Below are positions 43,246-52,035 of a stretch of DNA of 64,000 bases, piece after piece. Origin of the DNA: Arachnomyces sp. PD_36 (taxonomy: Eukaryota > Ascomycota > Eurotiomycetes > Onygenales > Arachnomycetaceae). The notes below the pieces were generated by a model. The model saw only the letters and a list, made by a program, of their open reading frames with translations, was not told the DNA's origin and did not search any database. Made by a program: the position numbers and the translations under genes. The stretch lies in contig JANTQE010000015.1 in NCBI GenBank assembly GCA_032988195.1, positions 186,001 through 250,000 on the forward strand. Reading direction: 5' to 3'. The stretch's first letter is position 1. Each line of letters begins with the position of its first letter.

Positions 43246-44853
43246 ATCAAGGTATGTCGCCCATTGTTTCATGTGGTTCCCCAGAGACATCCCTAATACT
43301 CTTATTAAGGTGCTGCCCAAGGTCGTCGGCCGACACTCGAGCTGAGGTTTTCAGGGTTAGGCTGCCTGGGGGTTGATTCGGTTCAGTCCTGGTTGAGTTG
43401 GGGACGTTTGATAGCGGTTGCGGGCTTAGTCGTCATATATCTGTAACCCGAAATCAGAATCGAGTTGTTATTTCGTCAGTCAAGTATTAGTGACAAAATC
43501 CCCGTTCAAGAGCATGGTGGTGGAAGTAATCAGCGTTCACTTTATAATCTTGCATCTAACCTCCACTGCCCAACCCGCCGCCTCCTTCCCCCTTTTCTCC
43601 TCAACTTCCCCCTTCACTCTTGAAATCCCCTCTTTTGAAACGTCTATGGCCCGCTTAAGTAGTTAATGAAGCTCGCTTGTTCCAGTACCCATAAAATTCT
43701 GGGACTCAGCCCTTTCAACGAGAGATCGTGTTGCCTTGGGATATATACAATAACCGAGCTGTCACGCTTGTAGCTTTCAATGACTTTTAATCCAACAATA
43801 TAATTAGATTGCATCAAAAATGGGCAATCCCTATCAAATACATAATTTATTTACATAAGCAATGTAAACACAAAGTTAATGCATCATGACCTTTGTGTGT
43901 CACAATCAATAAGTCCCTGAAAAGGTATCATCGTTTAGAAATAGTACCCATCACTCCTGACCACCTTGTCCTTGGCGTGCTGTCCATACTGCCACTGCGG
44001 TGCCTGCAGCTGAAGAGTTTTCCCGGAAGCTCTTGAACTACTCACCACGATTAATGGGTGAATAACAACGATATTTCCCGCGAGAGAGAGATTAAGTCGC
44101 GACCACCAAAATGCCCAAGGGATATTGATTTGTTTGGGTACCCTATGTTAATTGGACTCGTTTGTTGCCTGTTGAGGAATCTCCTTCCGAATCCCTTCTT
44201 AGCACAGTTGGCATTTGGCGACTTGGAGATTGGCGCGATGATGGGCACGTCGTTGTCTCTCGGCGCCACAATATGAGGGGAAGCATTTCGTGGAGGAAAC
44301 GGCCCATTTGATTCCGGCGAATGTCCCGCTCAATGTGGGTTCCTGACAGGGCTGCGGCTTTGGGTTGATGTTTCTCGCAATAATATCAGCGTCTCAGCCA
44401 CTCCAAGGCAGCTCGAGGATGTTGAACAAACTGGTCCCTGTCTGATGAAACCCTGAACTTGGACCGGCGGGGTCAGCTTCCCGATCGCAAAAGATCGGTC
44501 TATACATGGTACGTCGCTATCCTCGCACCAATATCTCCCGACAGATGTTGCGGGCTCCATCGCCTAGCAGGATGCTTACCAGCCACGCATACAGAAAGCG
44601 CCAATTTTTCTTCGGAGGTTGCTAATAAGCCGCTGCCGTGTTCGATACTCAGGAAAGGTAGAAAACTAGTCGGAACCGAATAAACACGATATTTGATGAG
44701 CATTTGACAATATTTCCGCTCTAGAATTGGTCTGAAGTATACATATTTCGGCAGCTCTTGCCATTCTTGTTGCACACGAATTCGAAGTGCGTATGGGACA
44801 CTCGGAGAACTCGATTAATTAAAAACAAATAGCAGATAGACGACCGACTGCAG
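43246..44853. other. Intergenic, no supported gene
   Basis: About 1.6 kb, partly AT-rich (43760-43900). Short frames such as 44058-44276 are unconvincing. It may contain 5' debris of the gene whose tail is at 44854-45012. Confidence 0.4.
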
Positions 44854-45012
44854 GGATTAGTTTCGAAATTACGCGAAGGGAACGAACAAATATCCGAGCA
44901 CGAGGAACTGTTCTTTGGACCCTTTGGACCAAGGGTGCTTGAGTTTGCGGATCTCGAAGAGGAAGGCTTTCCACCCTCGACACCGACCGAGGATCTGTCG
45001 CCGGAGTGTTAG
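44854..45012 (+). pseudogene. Orphan terminal exon-like fragment
   Basis: Preceded by an acceptor-like GACTGCAG (ending 44853), this frame encodes 52 residues ending in TAG. The translation is acidic and regular (HEELFFGPFGPRVLEFADL, then a Pro/Thr/Glu tail EGFPPSTPTEDLSPEC), unlike random frames nearby. No start codon or upstream exon in phase could be identified within 800 bp. I infer the 3' end of a lost or decayed gene; the family is unknown. Confidence 0.35.
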
Positions 45013-45490
45013 GCAGGTTTCGAAATAACCACGAAGTTTACGCCGTCTAGCCTCACGACCCAGCTCCTGACTCCGTTTGCGATATTTCTCCTTGTATAAA
45101 CTCCAAGGGGTTGACAGAATACACGAATATCTGACGAGTCATAGAATAAACTGATAGTGAGCCTTTGCCACGATGAGAGTGTTACTTTTCTTGAGAGGCT
45201 CTCCTGGTCGACAAATAAAAGGTAATCACTAATATCTTGCATATCAGACAATGAGTCAGGTAACCTCCACCCGGAGCTTTACTTTATACGCAAGGTTGTC
45301 CCCAGATTTCTCCGGTCCGCCAACAACGGCAAGCAAGATCAATGTCTTGGCCAATCTATATAAGATGGCAAGACGCGCCTCGCAAGAAAGGTATTACAAC
45401 GCGTAGCTGCGCTCTGAGTTCGATACGCACTTTGTGTCAAGGCTTTGACAAGGACGACTATCTCTTTTCCGTGCGCAGAAGAGAGCAACC
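45013..45490. other. Intergenic, GH2 promoter
   Basis: No gene is seen. A TATATAAG box lies at 45357-45364, 126 bp before the ATG, in the same arrangement as for the GH62 gene. Confidence 0.5.
45357..45364 (+). promoter_or_regulatory. TATA box of the GH2 gene
   Basis: TATATAAG on the plus strand, followed by the GH2 ATG at 45491. Confidence 0.55.
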
Positions 45491-48103
45491 ATGAGGCTTT
45501 CCCATCTAAGTTTTGGCCTGGCCCTCTGCGTCGGGTCACAAGGCGCAGCAATCCATCCCCGGGTCGATGAGACCGCGGCCACTTCTCGCGAGAAGGTCAA
45601 TATCAACGATGGCTGGCGTTTCCAACGCTTCGAGGAGAACCCTGACGGCCTCAGCTACGACAATCTATATCCGTGGGTCATGCCATGCGCCAACAACTTT
45701 GTCAAGGACCCGGCGCAACACGTTGAGCGCCCTGCGGGCGATGGACCCAACTCCACCTACGCACAAGCTTCGTTTGACGACGCAGCGTGGGAGGTGCTCG
45801 ACCTACCACATGACTGGGCCATTGAGGGCCCTTTCTACGAGGGCGATGATCCCCTCGACTCGCCTAGTATGGGCCGCCTACCGAGTCACGGAATTGGCTG
45901 GTACCGCCAAACCGTCTCGTCCGAGGAGGCTGACGAGGGTAAGAGTATCTTCCTCGATGTTGACGGCGCCATGTCTTATGCTACCGTCTGGCTCAACGGT
46001 GTAATTGTTGGTGGGTGGCCGTACGGCTATGCTTCGTTCCGCATGGACCTGACCCCCTACATGAAGCCCGGAGATAACCTGCTCGCCATTCGCCTTCAAC
46101 AGGAAGTCGAGTCGTCACGTTGGTATCCCGGTGGCGGCATCTACCGCGACGTCTGGATCACCAAAGTCAATCCGGCTCACATCGGCCAGGACGGCACCTT
46201 TATCACGTCTAAGAACATCACTACCCAAGAGGCGGCTCTTGACCTTGTCGTCGAGGTCGAGAACTCTGCCGCATCTGACAACGAGGTAGAGGTTCGTGTC
46301 GAGACCGAGGTCTTTGAGATCGACGCGGAGACCGGCGAGGCCGGGCTCAAGGTGGGCGAATTCCCTAGCTCCGACGTCGTTGTCGAGGGTGGGAAAATCG
46401 AGTCCGCCAAGGTTTCGATGATAGTTAGGAACCCTAAGCTTTGGGGGCCCGTCCCTCAACAGAACCCCAACATGTACGTCGCGATCACGCGCCTGTTCTC
46501 CGGCGACGAGGAGATTGACGTATATGAGACCCCATTCGGCATCCGTACCGTTGAGTATAAGAGTGACGGACTGTACATTAACGGCGAGAGGATCTACATT
46601 CAAGGCGTGTGTCAGCATCACGACCTAGGCTCTCTCGGAGCTGCTTTTAATATCCACGCGGCCGAGCGTCAGTTGCAGATGCTCCAGCTTATGGGTTCCA
46701 ATGCTATCAGAACATCGCACAACGTGCCCGCGAAGGACCTAGTCGACCTCGCCGATAAAATGGGTATCCTAATTCTAGACGAGATCTTCGACACGTGGGG
46801 ATATCACAAAACGGAGAATGACTTCCAGAAAATCTTCGAGGACTGGTCGGAGCCGGATCTGCGCTCGTTCGCTCGCCGCGATCGCAACCACCCGTCGGTC
46901 TGGGCGTGGAGCTATGGCAACGAGGTGCAGGAGCAAGACGAGGAGGGCGGGGAGCATGTAGCGCAGCGCCTACAGGATATCTTTCTCGAGGAGGACCCAA
47001 CCCGGCTCAGTTCTCTGGGCATGAATAACGCGGGCGCTGATACCCTCTTCAGCCCTGTCGTCAACTTGATTGGGCTCAACTATCAGGGTGAGGGCAAGGG
47101 CTACGATGAACCGTCGTTCGAGGAGTTCCATACGACCTTTCCGGACAAGATGATCTTCAGTACAGAGACCGCGTCTACTGTGAGCACTCGTGGCAAGTTT
47201 ATGTTTCCCGTAACAAACAGCAGCAGCGAGATTGTCACGACGGACGGCACAGGGTCAGACCCTAACACAGGTTACGTTAGCGCGTATGACCTGTACATCG
47301 CCTTGTGGGGCAAGTCTCCCGACAAGGTTTTCGCCGCTCAGGACGAGTTTCCCTACGTGGGCGGCGAGTTCGTCTGGACCGGCTGGGACTATGTTGGCGA
47401 GCCGACTCCGTACGATTCATCGCGCAGCAGTTACTTCGGCATTATTGATCTCGCGGGCTTCCCCAAGGACCGCTTCTATCTGTATCAGGCGCGGTGGGTT
47501 CCCGATCTGCCCATGGCACACATTCTGCCTCACTGGAACTGGCCTGATCGTGAGGGCCTGGTGACTCCCGTGCATGTTTACTCGTCGGGCGACGAGGCGG
47601 AGCTGTTCGTGAACGGCAAGTCACAGGGCCGTAAGAAGAGAGGCGAGTTTGAGTACCGGTTCCGGTGGGACGATGTCAAGTACGAAGCGGGCGAGGTGCA
47701 GGTCGTGACATACAAGAATGGCGAGGAGTGGGCTGAGGAGACTATTCGAACGACTGGTAAGGCCAAGGCTTTGCGCCTGACGACTTACCAAGACCGAACC
47801 TCGCTCAGCGCAGATGGCACTGACCTGCTGTTCGTGACTGTCGAGGTCGTGGACGCCAGGGGCGACGTCGTGCCCGATGCGGAGCCCACCATCGCCTTCT
47901 CGGTTGAGGGCCCCGGAAAGATCGTTAGCACGGACAATGGCGACCAGACAGATTTTAACCCGTTCCCCGAGCCGGAGAGGAGGGCACTCGCGGGCAAAGT
48001 GCTTGCTATCGTGAAGGCGGAGAGAGGCGCTAGTGGAGAGCTTACGGTCTCGGCTGAGGCGGACAGCCTCAAGGGTGGCGCGGTAACTGTAGCCGTGGAG
48101 TAA
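45491..48103 (+). CDS. Secreted beta-galactosidase-type glycoside hydrolase family 2 (DUF4982-type)
   Basis: Single exon, 870 residues. A signal peptide (about 1-20, MRLSHLSFGLALCVGSQGAA) precedes an N-terminal GH2 sugar-binding domain (WEVLDLPHDWAIEGPF, GIGWYRQTV, ESSRWYPGGGIYRDVWI), an immunoglobulin-like domain, and the TIM barrel with GVCQHHDLG, RTSHN and HPSVWAWSYGNEVQEQ. Glu478 is the expected acid/base (GNE); Glu559 in FSTETAS is the expected nucleophile. After the barrel, WTGWDYVGEPTPY and the following 100 residues match the DUF4982 domain, and the C-terminus is a bacterial-type Ig-like region. The preferred substrate may be beta-galactoside; exo-glucuronidase or beta-mannosidase cannot be excluded. 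High GC, absence of introns and a domain order common in Bacteroidetes suggest ancient transfer. A fungal-lineage enzyme is equally possible. Confidence 0.9.
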   Translation: MRLSHLSFGLALCVGSQGAAIHPRVDETAATSREKVNINDGWRFQRFEENPDGLSYDNLYPWVMPCANNFVKDPAQHVERPAGDGPNSTYAQASFDDAAWEVLDLPHDWAIEGPFYEGDDPLDSPSMGRLPSHGIGWYRQTVSSEEADEGKSIFLDVDGAMSYATVWLNGVIVGGWPYGYASFRMDLTPYMKPGDNLLAIRLQQEVESSRWYPGGGIYRDVWITKVNPAHIGQDGTFITSKNITTQEAALDLVVEVENSAASDNEVEVRVETEVFEIDAETGEAGLKVGEFPSSDVVVEGGKIESAKVSMIVRNPKLWGPVPQQNPNMYVAITRLFSGDEEIDVYETPFGIRTVEYKSDGLYINGERIYIQGVCQHHDLGSLGAAFNIHAAERQLQMLQLMGSNAIRTSHNVPAKDLVDLADKMGILILDEIFDTWGYHKTENDFQKIFEDWSEPDLRSFARRDRNHPSVWAWSYGNEVQEQDEEGGEHVAQRLQDIFLEEDPTRLSSLGMNNAGADTLFSPVVNLIGLNYQGEGKGYDEPSFEEFHTTFPDKMIFSTETASTVSTRGKFMFPVTNSSSEIVTTDGTGSDPNTGYVSAYDLYIALWGKSPDKVFAAQDEFPYVGGEFVWTGWDYVGEPTPYDSSRSSYFGIIDLAGFPKDRFYLYQARWVPDLPMAHILPHWNWPDREGLVTPVHVYSSGDEAELFVNGKSQGRKKRGEFEYRFRWDDVKYEAGEVQVVTYKNGEEWAEETIRTTGKAKALRLTTYQDRTSLSADGTDLLFVTVEVVDARGDVVPDAEPTIAFSVEGPGKIVSTDNGDQTDFNPFPEPERRALAGKVLAIVKAERGASGELTVSAEADSLKGGAVTVAVE

Positions 48104-48524
48104 TGTAAACTACTCGAGAAGCGATGGCGTGGCGCTTGAATACATTCTTAGCAAGCAAGCTTTATATAAAACTGAACGAGCTAGGCCGCGGTAATTGGAC
48201 CTAGAATTTGGCTGGTTCTCTTGAAGGTGGAACGCTCCGAATAATATGTAATAGAAGATATAGGTCAGACAATAGTCTCAAGACAATTTTCGCGTGCCCT
48301 TTATCCCCATACCTTCCACACTACATCGAGTCCTAACTCGGCAAGTAATGTGGTGAAAATAATAAATGGATATGCAGGATTCAAGAAGGGAGGAAATTCT
48401 CGGAAGCAGGGGGGGTCTGCGGGCCAGTTCCAGATCGCAGCACGACTCTCTTTCTCTCGCATCAAAATTCGTCGACATCTTCAATAAACATTCCCTTTAA
48501 ACCACCAGGCCCACTATCCTCTCA
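48104..48524. other. Intergenic between GH2 and the Tse2-like gene
   Basis: AT-rich 3'UTR-like sequence from 48104 to 48260, then a C/A-rich leader. No gene or TATA box is seen. Confidence 0.45.
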
Positions 48525-49108
48525 ATGCGTCCCAGATTCATACAAGCCTTCAATTCCACCCCCAAAGAAATATTCCGAATCAACAGCGGAAGATTGATCC
48601 GCCTCCGCGCCCACCCAGGGCCCGTAAAACCGCAAGGCGTGTTCGACCTCCTAACGAGAGATGGAAAGGTTCATCCCAGCATCCTTAATGCCCAGGACTA
48701 TGACTTCCCAAACGGAGCTTCCATGCGTCCGAATTCTAGAAGGCAGCAACATCTTGTGAGGAAGCTTGATAGTAGCTCGGGTTGTGTATACGCTGTTCCT
48801 CGAGGTTTGTTTGGGATAGGATACTTCGATCTATGCTTCTAGAAAGCGTTCTGATTGAAGATAGGAGTACCAATTCCAAGGGATCTTGTGCTGGTGCACG
48901 AGTTTAGAGACCATTATTCCATGCAGGCTGCGAAGGAGATGACGGTCGATGGTGGGTTCTCTTATTTATCCAGATACTGAATACTTCCTGATGTTGCAAT
49001 TCCGCAGAATTAAACCATAAGATTACGACTTTTCTAGGCGCAAATGGCGAGGTTTTCAGTCGAGAGGAGTGGCTTCAGAGGTACCCGGGGGAGACAGAAA
49101 TTTCTTAA
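48525..49108 (+). CDS. Tse2-like ADP-ribosyltransferase-fold protein
   Basis: Exons 48525-48804, 48865-48951 and 49008-49108 give 155 residues. Introns of 60 and 56 bp are phase 1 (donors GTTTGT and GTGGGT, acceptors GATAG and CCGCAG). The translation matches the fungal form of the Tse2 ADP-ribosyltransferase toxin domain: an LxR element (GRLIRLR), a KVHPSILNAQDYDF segment, FPNGASMRPNS, then LVLVHEFRDHYSMQ and MTVDELNHKI, and SREEWLQRYP at the end. Bacterial Tse2 is a type VI secretion effector; many fungi carry chromosomal copies without a secretion signal, of unknown role. No signal peptide is seen here, so an intracellular or competition function would be inference. Enzyme activity is not demonstrated for fungal copies. 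No neighbour resembling an immunity protein was recognised. The downstream AAT-like gene is 226 bp away on the same strand. Confidence 0.8.
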
Positions 49109-49334
49109 TGAACTGTTTCGTGGAGGGTTTCTCAGATGCATCTAGGAGGTATACTCTACTTCGATGGTTATATGAAACCGTTGGATGTCGGTTCCTCGGC
49201 TGTTACAGAGTCAATAGATCGGGGATTTATATTGCGGAGAACATAACATTTTATACCTCAAGTTCATCCCTTTCTTCATCATTAATCCACACGTAATATA
49301 CATCAACGCTAGACAACAGCAAAACTAGATAACT

Positions 49335-50643
49335 ATGCGCATCGTAAATTGCCAAGGAAGCCCGTATGAGGTTTGTACTAGCTTCTTAGACAGCTCTTCA
49401 TGTATCCCCCGCCCTTGGGACCTATCAGTTGACGGAATATCAAAGATAGGACTCCAGCATGGAAAGCAAGCAACGGCCGAGGTCAAGGGTAGCCTGGCCT
49501 TCTACAAGGCTTTGCTTGAAAAGACGTGCACCATGGAATGGCCGCAAGTGTGCCAGACAGCCTTGAAGTTTGTGCCGTATCTAGAGAAGTCATGGCCTGC
49601 CTATATGGAAGAGATCAGAGGTAGGAAGACAAGCCTCTTTATTTCACAAATCCGGGAAGTCATAGTCAGATCTTCATGGCTATTCGCTTCTAGCACCACA
49701 TTCGGGTTTATATGTAAAGCTAACTATATCAAAGGAGTTGCGCATGGGGCTAACGTTGATTTCGAGTCGATCCTCGCTCTCAACGTTCGAACAGAAATCG
49801 CATATGGAATGTTCAGCGACGGATGCACCGCTCTCTCCTGGAAATCCAACGACAACAGCTTCCTCGCTCAAACCTGGGACGTGAGTCCACCCACCCACCT
49901 ATCAAATTGTTCTCTACCTCCTAACGATAGGGTACACGTAGTGGGAAATCGAGCAGAAATCCAATCTTATAAGCCTCCACATACGGCAGGAAGTTCCTAA
50001 ACCCACAATCCATATGATAACCGAGGGCGGTATCATCGGCAAGATTGGACTGAACTCCTCTGGCGTAGGCGTAACCTTGAACGCAATAAAGGAACAGGGA
50101 GTCAACTTCAACAAGTTACCATGTCATCTCTCACTCCGAGCTGTCCTAGATAGCACCTCCCGCGCCAACGCGGTGCAGACGATCAATGCCGCAGGTGTCG
50201 CAGCAGCCTGCCACTTAATTGTCGCTGATTCTACGGGCTCAGTCGGGCTCGAGTGTACCGCCAACGACATCATACATATGCCCATGGCCGCGTTAGATGG
50301 AACAGAAAGCGACGAAGGCGTTGCAACCACACATACGAACCATTTCCTCTATGAGCATCCAGGAGCGAAAGCCCCACCATATCTAGAGGACAGCATTCCA
50401 AGATTAGCTCGGATTCGAGAATTAATGGCGGGATCGGGGTCCGATGGGAAATTAACACCTGAGAAGATCGAGGCCATGTTGATGGACGAGAAGGGGTTTC
50501 CGACGTCAATATGCCGGGCAGAGACAGCGGAACATATTCATACCACGATTTTCAGTATTGTTATGGATTTGAAAGATCGATCAGCCAGAGTGAAGGTTGG
50601 GAGGCCGATTGCTCCTGATGGGTTTGTTGGTTTGAGGCCGTAG
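49335..50643 (+). CDS. Isopenicillin-N acyltransferase-like protein (peptidase C45, AatB-type)
   Basis: Exons 49335-49370, 49446-49620, 49735-49880 and 49942-50643 give 352 residues, close to AatA/AatB (about 350). The start MRIVNCQGSPYEIGLQHGKQ is the conserved family N-terminus and requires joining across intron 1. The self-cleavage site is SDGCTALSW with Gly100-Cys101, corresponding to Gly102-Cys103 in penicillin acyltransferase. Other family motifs are GANVDFESILALN, NSFLAQTWDWE, GIIGKIGLNSSGVGVTLNA and THTNHF. The C-terminus (GFVGLRP) lacks a peroxisomal SKL/ARL-type signal, unlike the penicillin-synthesis enzyme, so an AatB-like cytosolic amidohydrolase/acyltransferase is more likely. 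Neither isopenicillin N synthase nor ACV synthetase is in the window, so no penicillin cluster is implied. Introns 1 and 2 are multiples of three with no in-frame stop. Confidence 0.88.
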
Positions 50644-51242
50644 CCGGCTTGTACCTGCTTCGCGGATTGGATCTATGCTGTATAGGTTAGAGGAAATATA
50701 TCTCTTGTTTCTCGACAAGTTATACGTTCAGAAAGCAAATATGAAGAGTGGTGCTCAGGGTATGCCGAATATGGGAACATCACGAAGCCCTCGGTAAGCC
50801 GTAGGTCATTGGATACTAAAGCATGCAAGAATACGTTCTATGCCCGTAGTTAATGTATATATACAGAACAATCAATCAAGAGCCGGAAATCCACAGAAAT
50901 TCACCACCTAGATTCGAAACTTGACTTGGGTCTGCATCCGGTCTTCCTGTACCGACTCCCGACATCGAGGCAATGGAAAGAAGGGTTGTTTGAAGCGCTT
51001 AAACGATATGGTGGTACACTCTGGTACGGAACATGGTCTGCCGTTTGTTTACCAATTGTTGACGAGTCGCTCGCACGGTTTTCGGTCGGGAGAAGGATAG
51101 ATATAAATAGCGGAGGACAAGGAAAGAAAATGCGGTCCAAAGGCACAAATTCCGATTCAGTTTGATGATTTCTCTTTTTCTATCGTGCCACACTCGTCCA
51201 CCTCACAGCAACCATCCAAAAGGCGATGTTATAGAGGTTTCT
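50644..51242. other. Intergenic, convergent 3' ends
   Basis: Nothing is supported; it is bounded by the ends of the AAT-like (+) and atp19 (-) genes. Short frames on both strands (for example 50926-51165) have no recognisable content. Confidence 0.45.
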
Positions 51243-51687
51243 TTATGGTTTATCCTTTTTGGACTCTTCTTCGGCGCTCTTTAAGAATTCCCTACATTCG
51301 CCACGTCATGTCAGCAATCTGATGTTCAATAGGTGAACCCCGCGTTATCGTCATCATCGAGAGCTGGGGTATAATATGATTCATTTATCCCCGAAGAAAA
51401 GTATAACGCACTGGATGAATTTCTCCTCGTCCTTGCTGCTGGCGTTGATTGGGGGACCGTTCTCCTTCTTGGGGCCGCTGGGCATGGCGAGGTATGAGCC
51501 GCCGAAGAGGGTAGCAAGGACACCCATTGACAGCTATGGAAGGAAACAGTCTAGTTAGCAAGAGATGCCTGGAGGGGATAGCTATTGGGAAGAGGTGCGA
51601 TGGCTCGGGAGAGAGCGGAGGATGGACAACGGGACTTACAACGTGGGAGCCGACTTTCTTGCCGGCGACCTGGTAGTAAACGACCAT
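51243..51687 (-). CDS. atp19: Mitochondrial F1Fo-ATP synthase subunit k
   Basis: Minus-strand exons 51687-51640, 51533-51412 and 51291-51243 give 72 residues; introns of 106 and 120 bp, donors GTAAGT and GTGCGT, keep phase. The protein opens MVVYYQVAGKKVGSHV and continues LSMGVLATLFGGSYLAM, a single membrane helix, ending in a charged KDEEKFIQEFLKSAEEE tail, as in fungal Atp19. Subunit k sits in the membrane sector and stabilises ATP-synthase dimers in the inner mitochondrial membrane. The three short exons explain why only a truncated frame is seen without splicing. Confidence 0.9.
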
Positions 51688-52035
51688 GATGAATGTGGAG
51701 AGAGGGTATTTCTTCCAGATGGAATCGAAGGAAGTTGAACAATAGACTATTACTCCAATTGAGTCGAAGATGATGTGAAAGGAGGCGAGTTTGATATTCT
51801 TCGTCTCTTTTCGTCGATTCCCTTTCTTTGCATGTTGAATTCTCGAGTTGTATGACTAATGGTAACGTGATATCAAGTCACGTGTTGTTTTCTATCAAAG
51901 TCGACGGTTCATTTCAACTTCATCTTTTCTTCCTCAAAAGTTCCCATCAGCCTTTCATCAACTATCGATGAACATTTGCTGGTGTGAAGACTTTGAGGAG
52001 CTCCAAAAGCGATAAGACTTCACATAAGGGTCGCA
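51688..52035. other. Divergent promoter of atp19 and the F-box/ankyrin gene
   Basis: 348 bp between two divergent ATGs. It includes a CACGTG element near 51879-51884 and C/T-rich leader DNA. No TATA box is evident. Confidence 0.55.

Noticed and set aside
49335..50643. Penicillin biosynthetic cluster
   Set aside because: Only an AAT-like gene is present, without PTS1 and without isopenicillin N synthase or ACV synthetase in the window.
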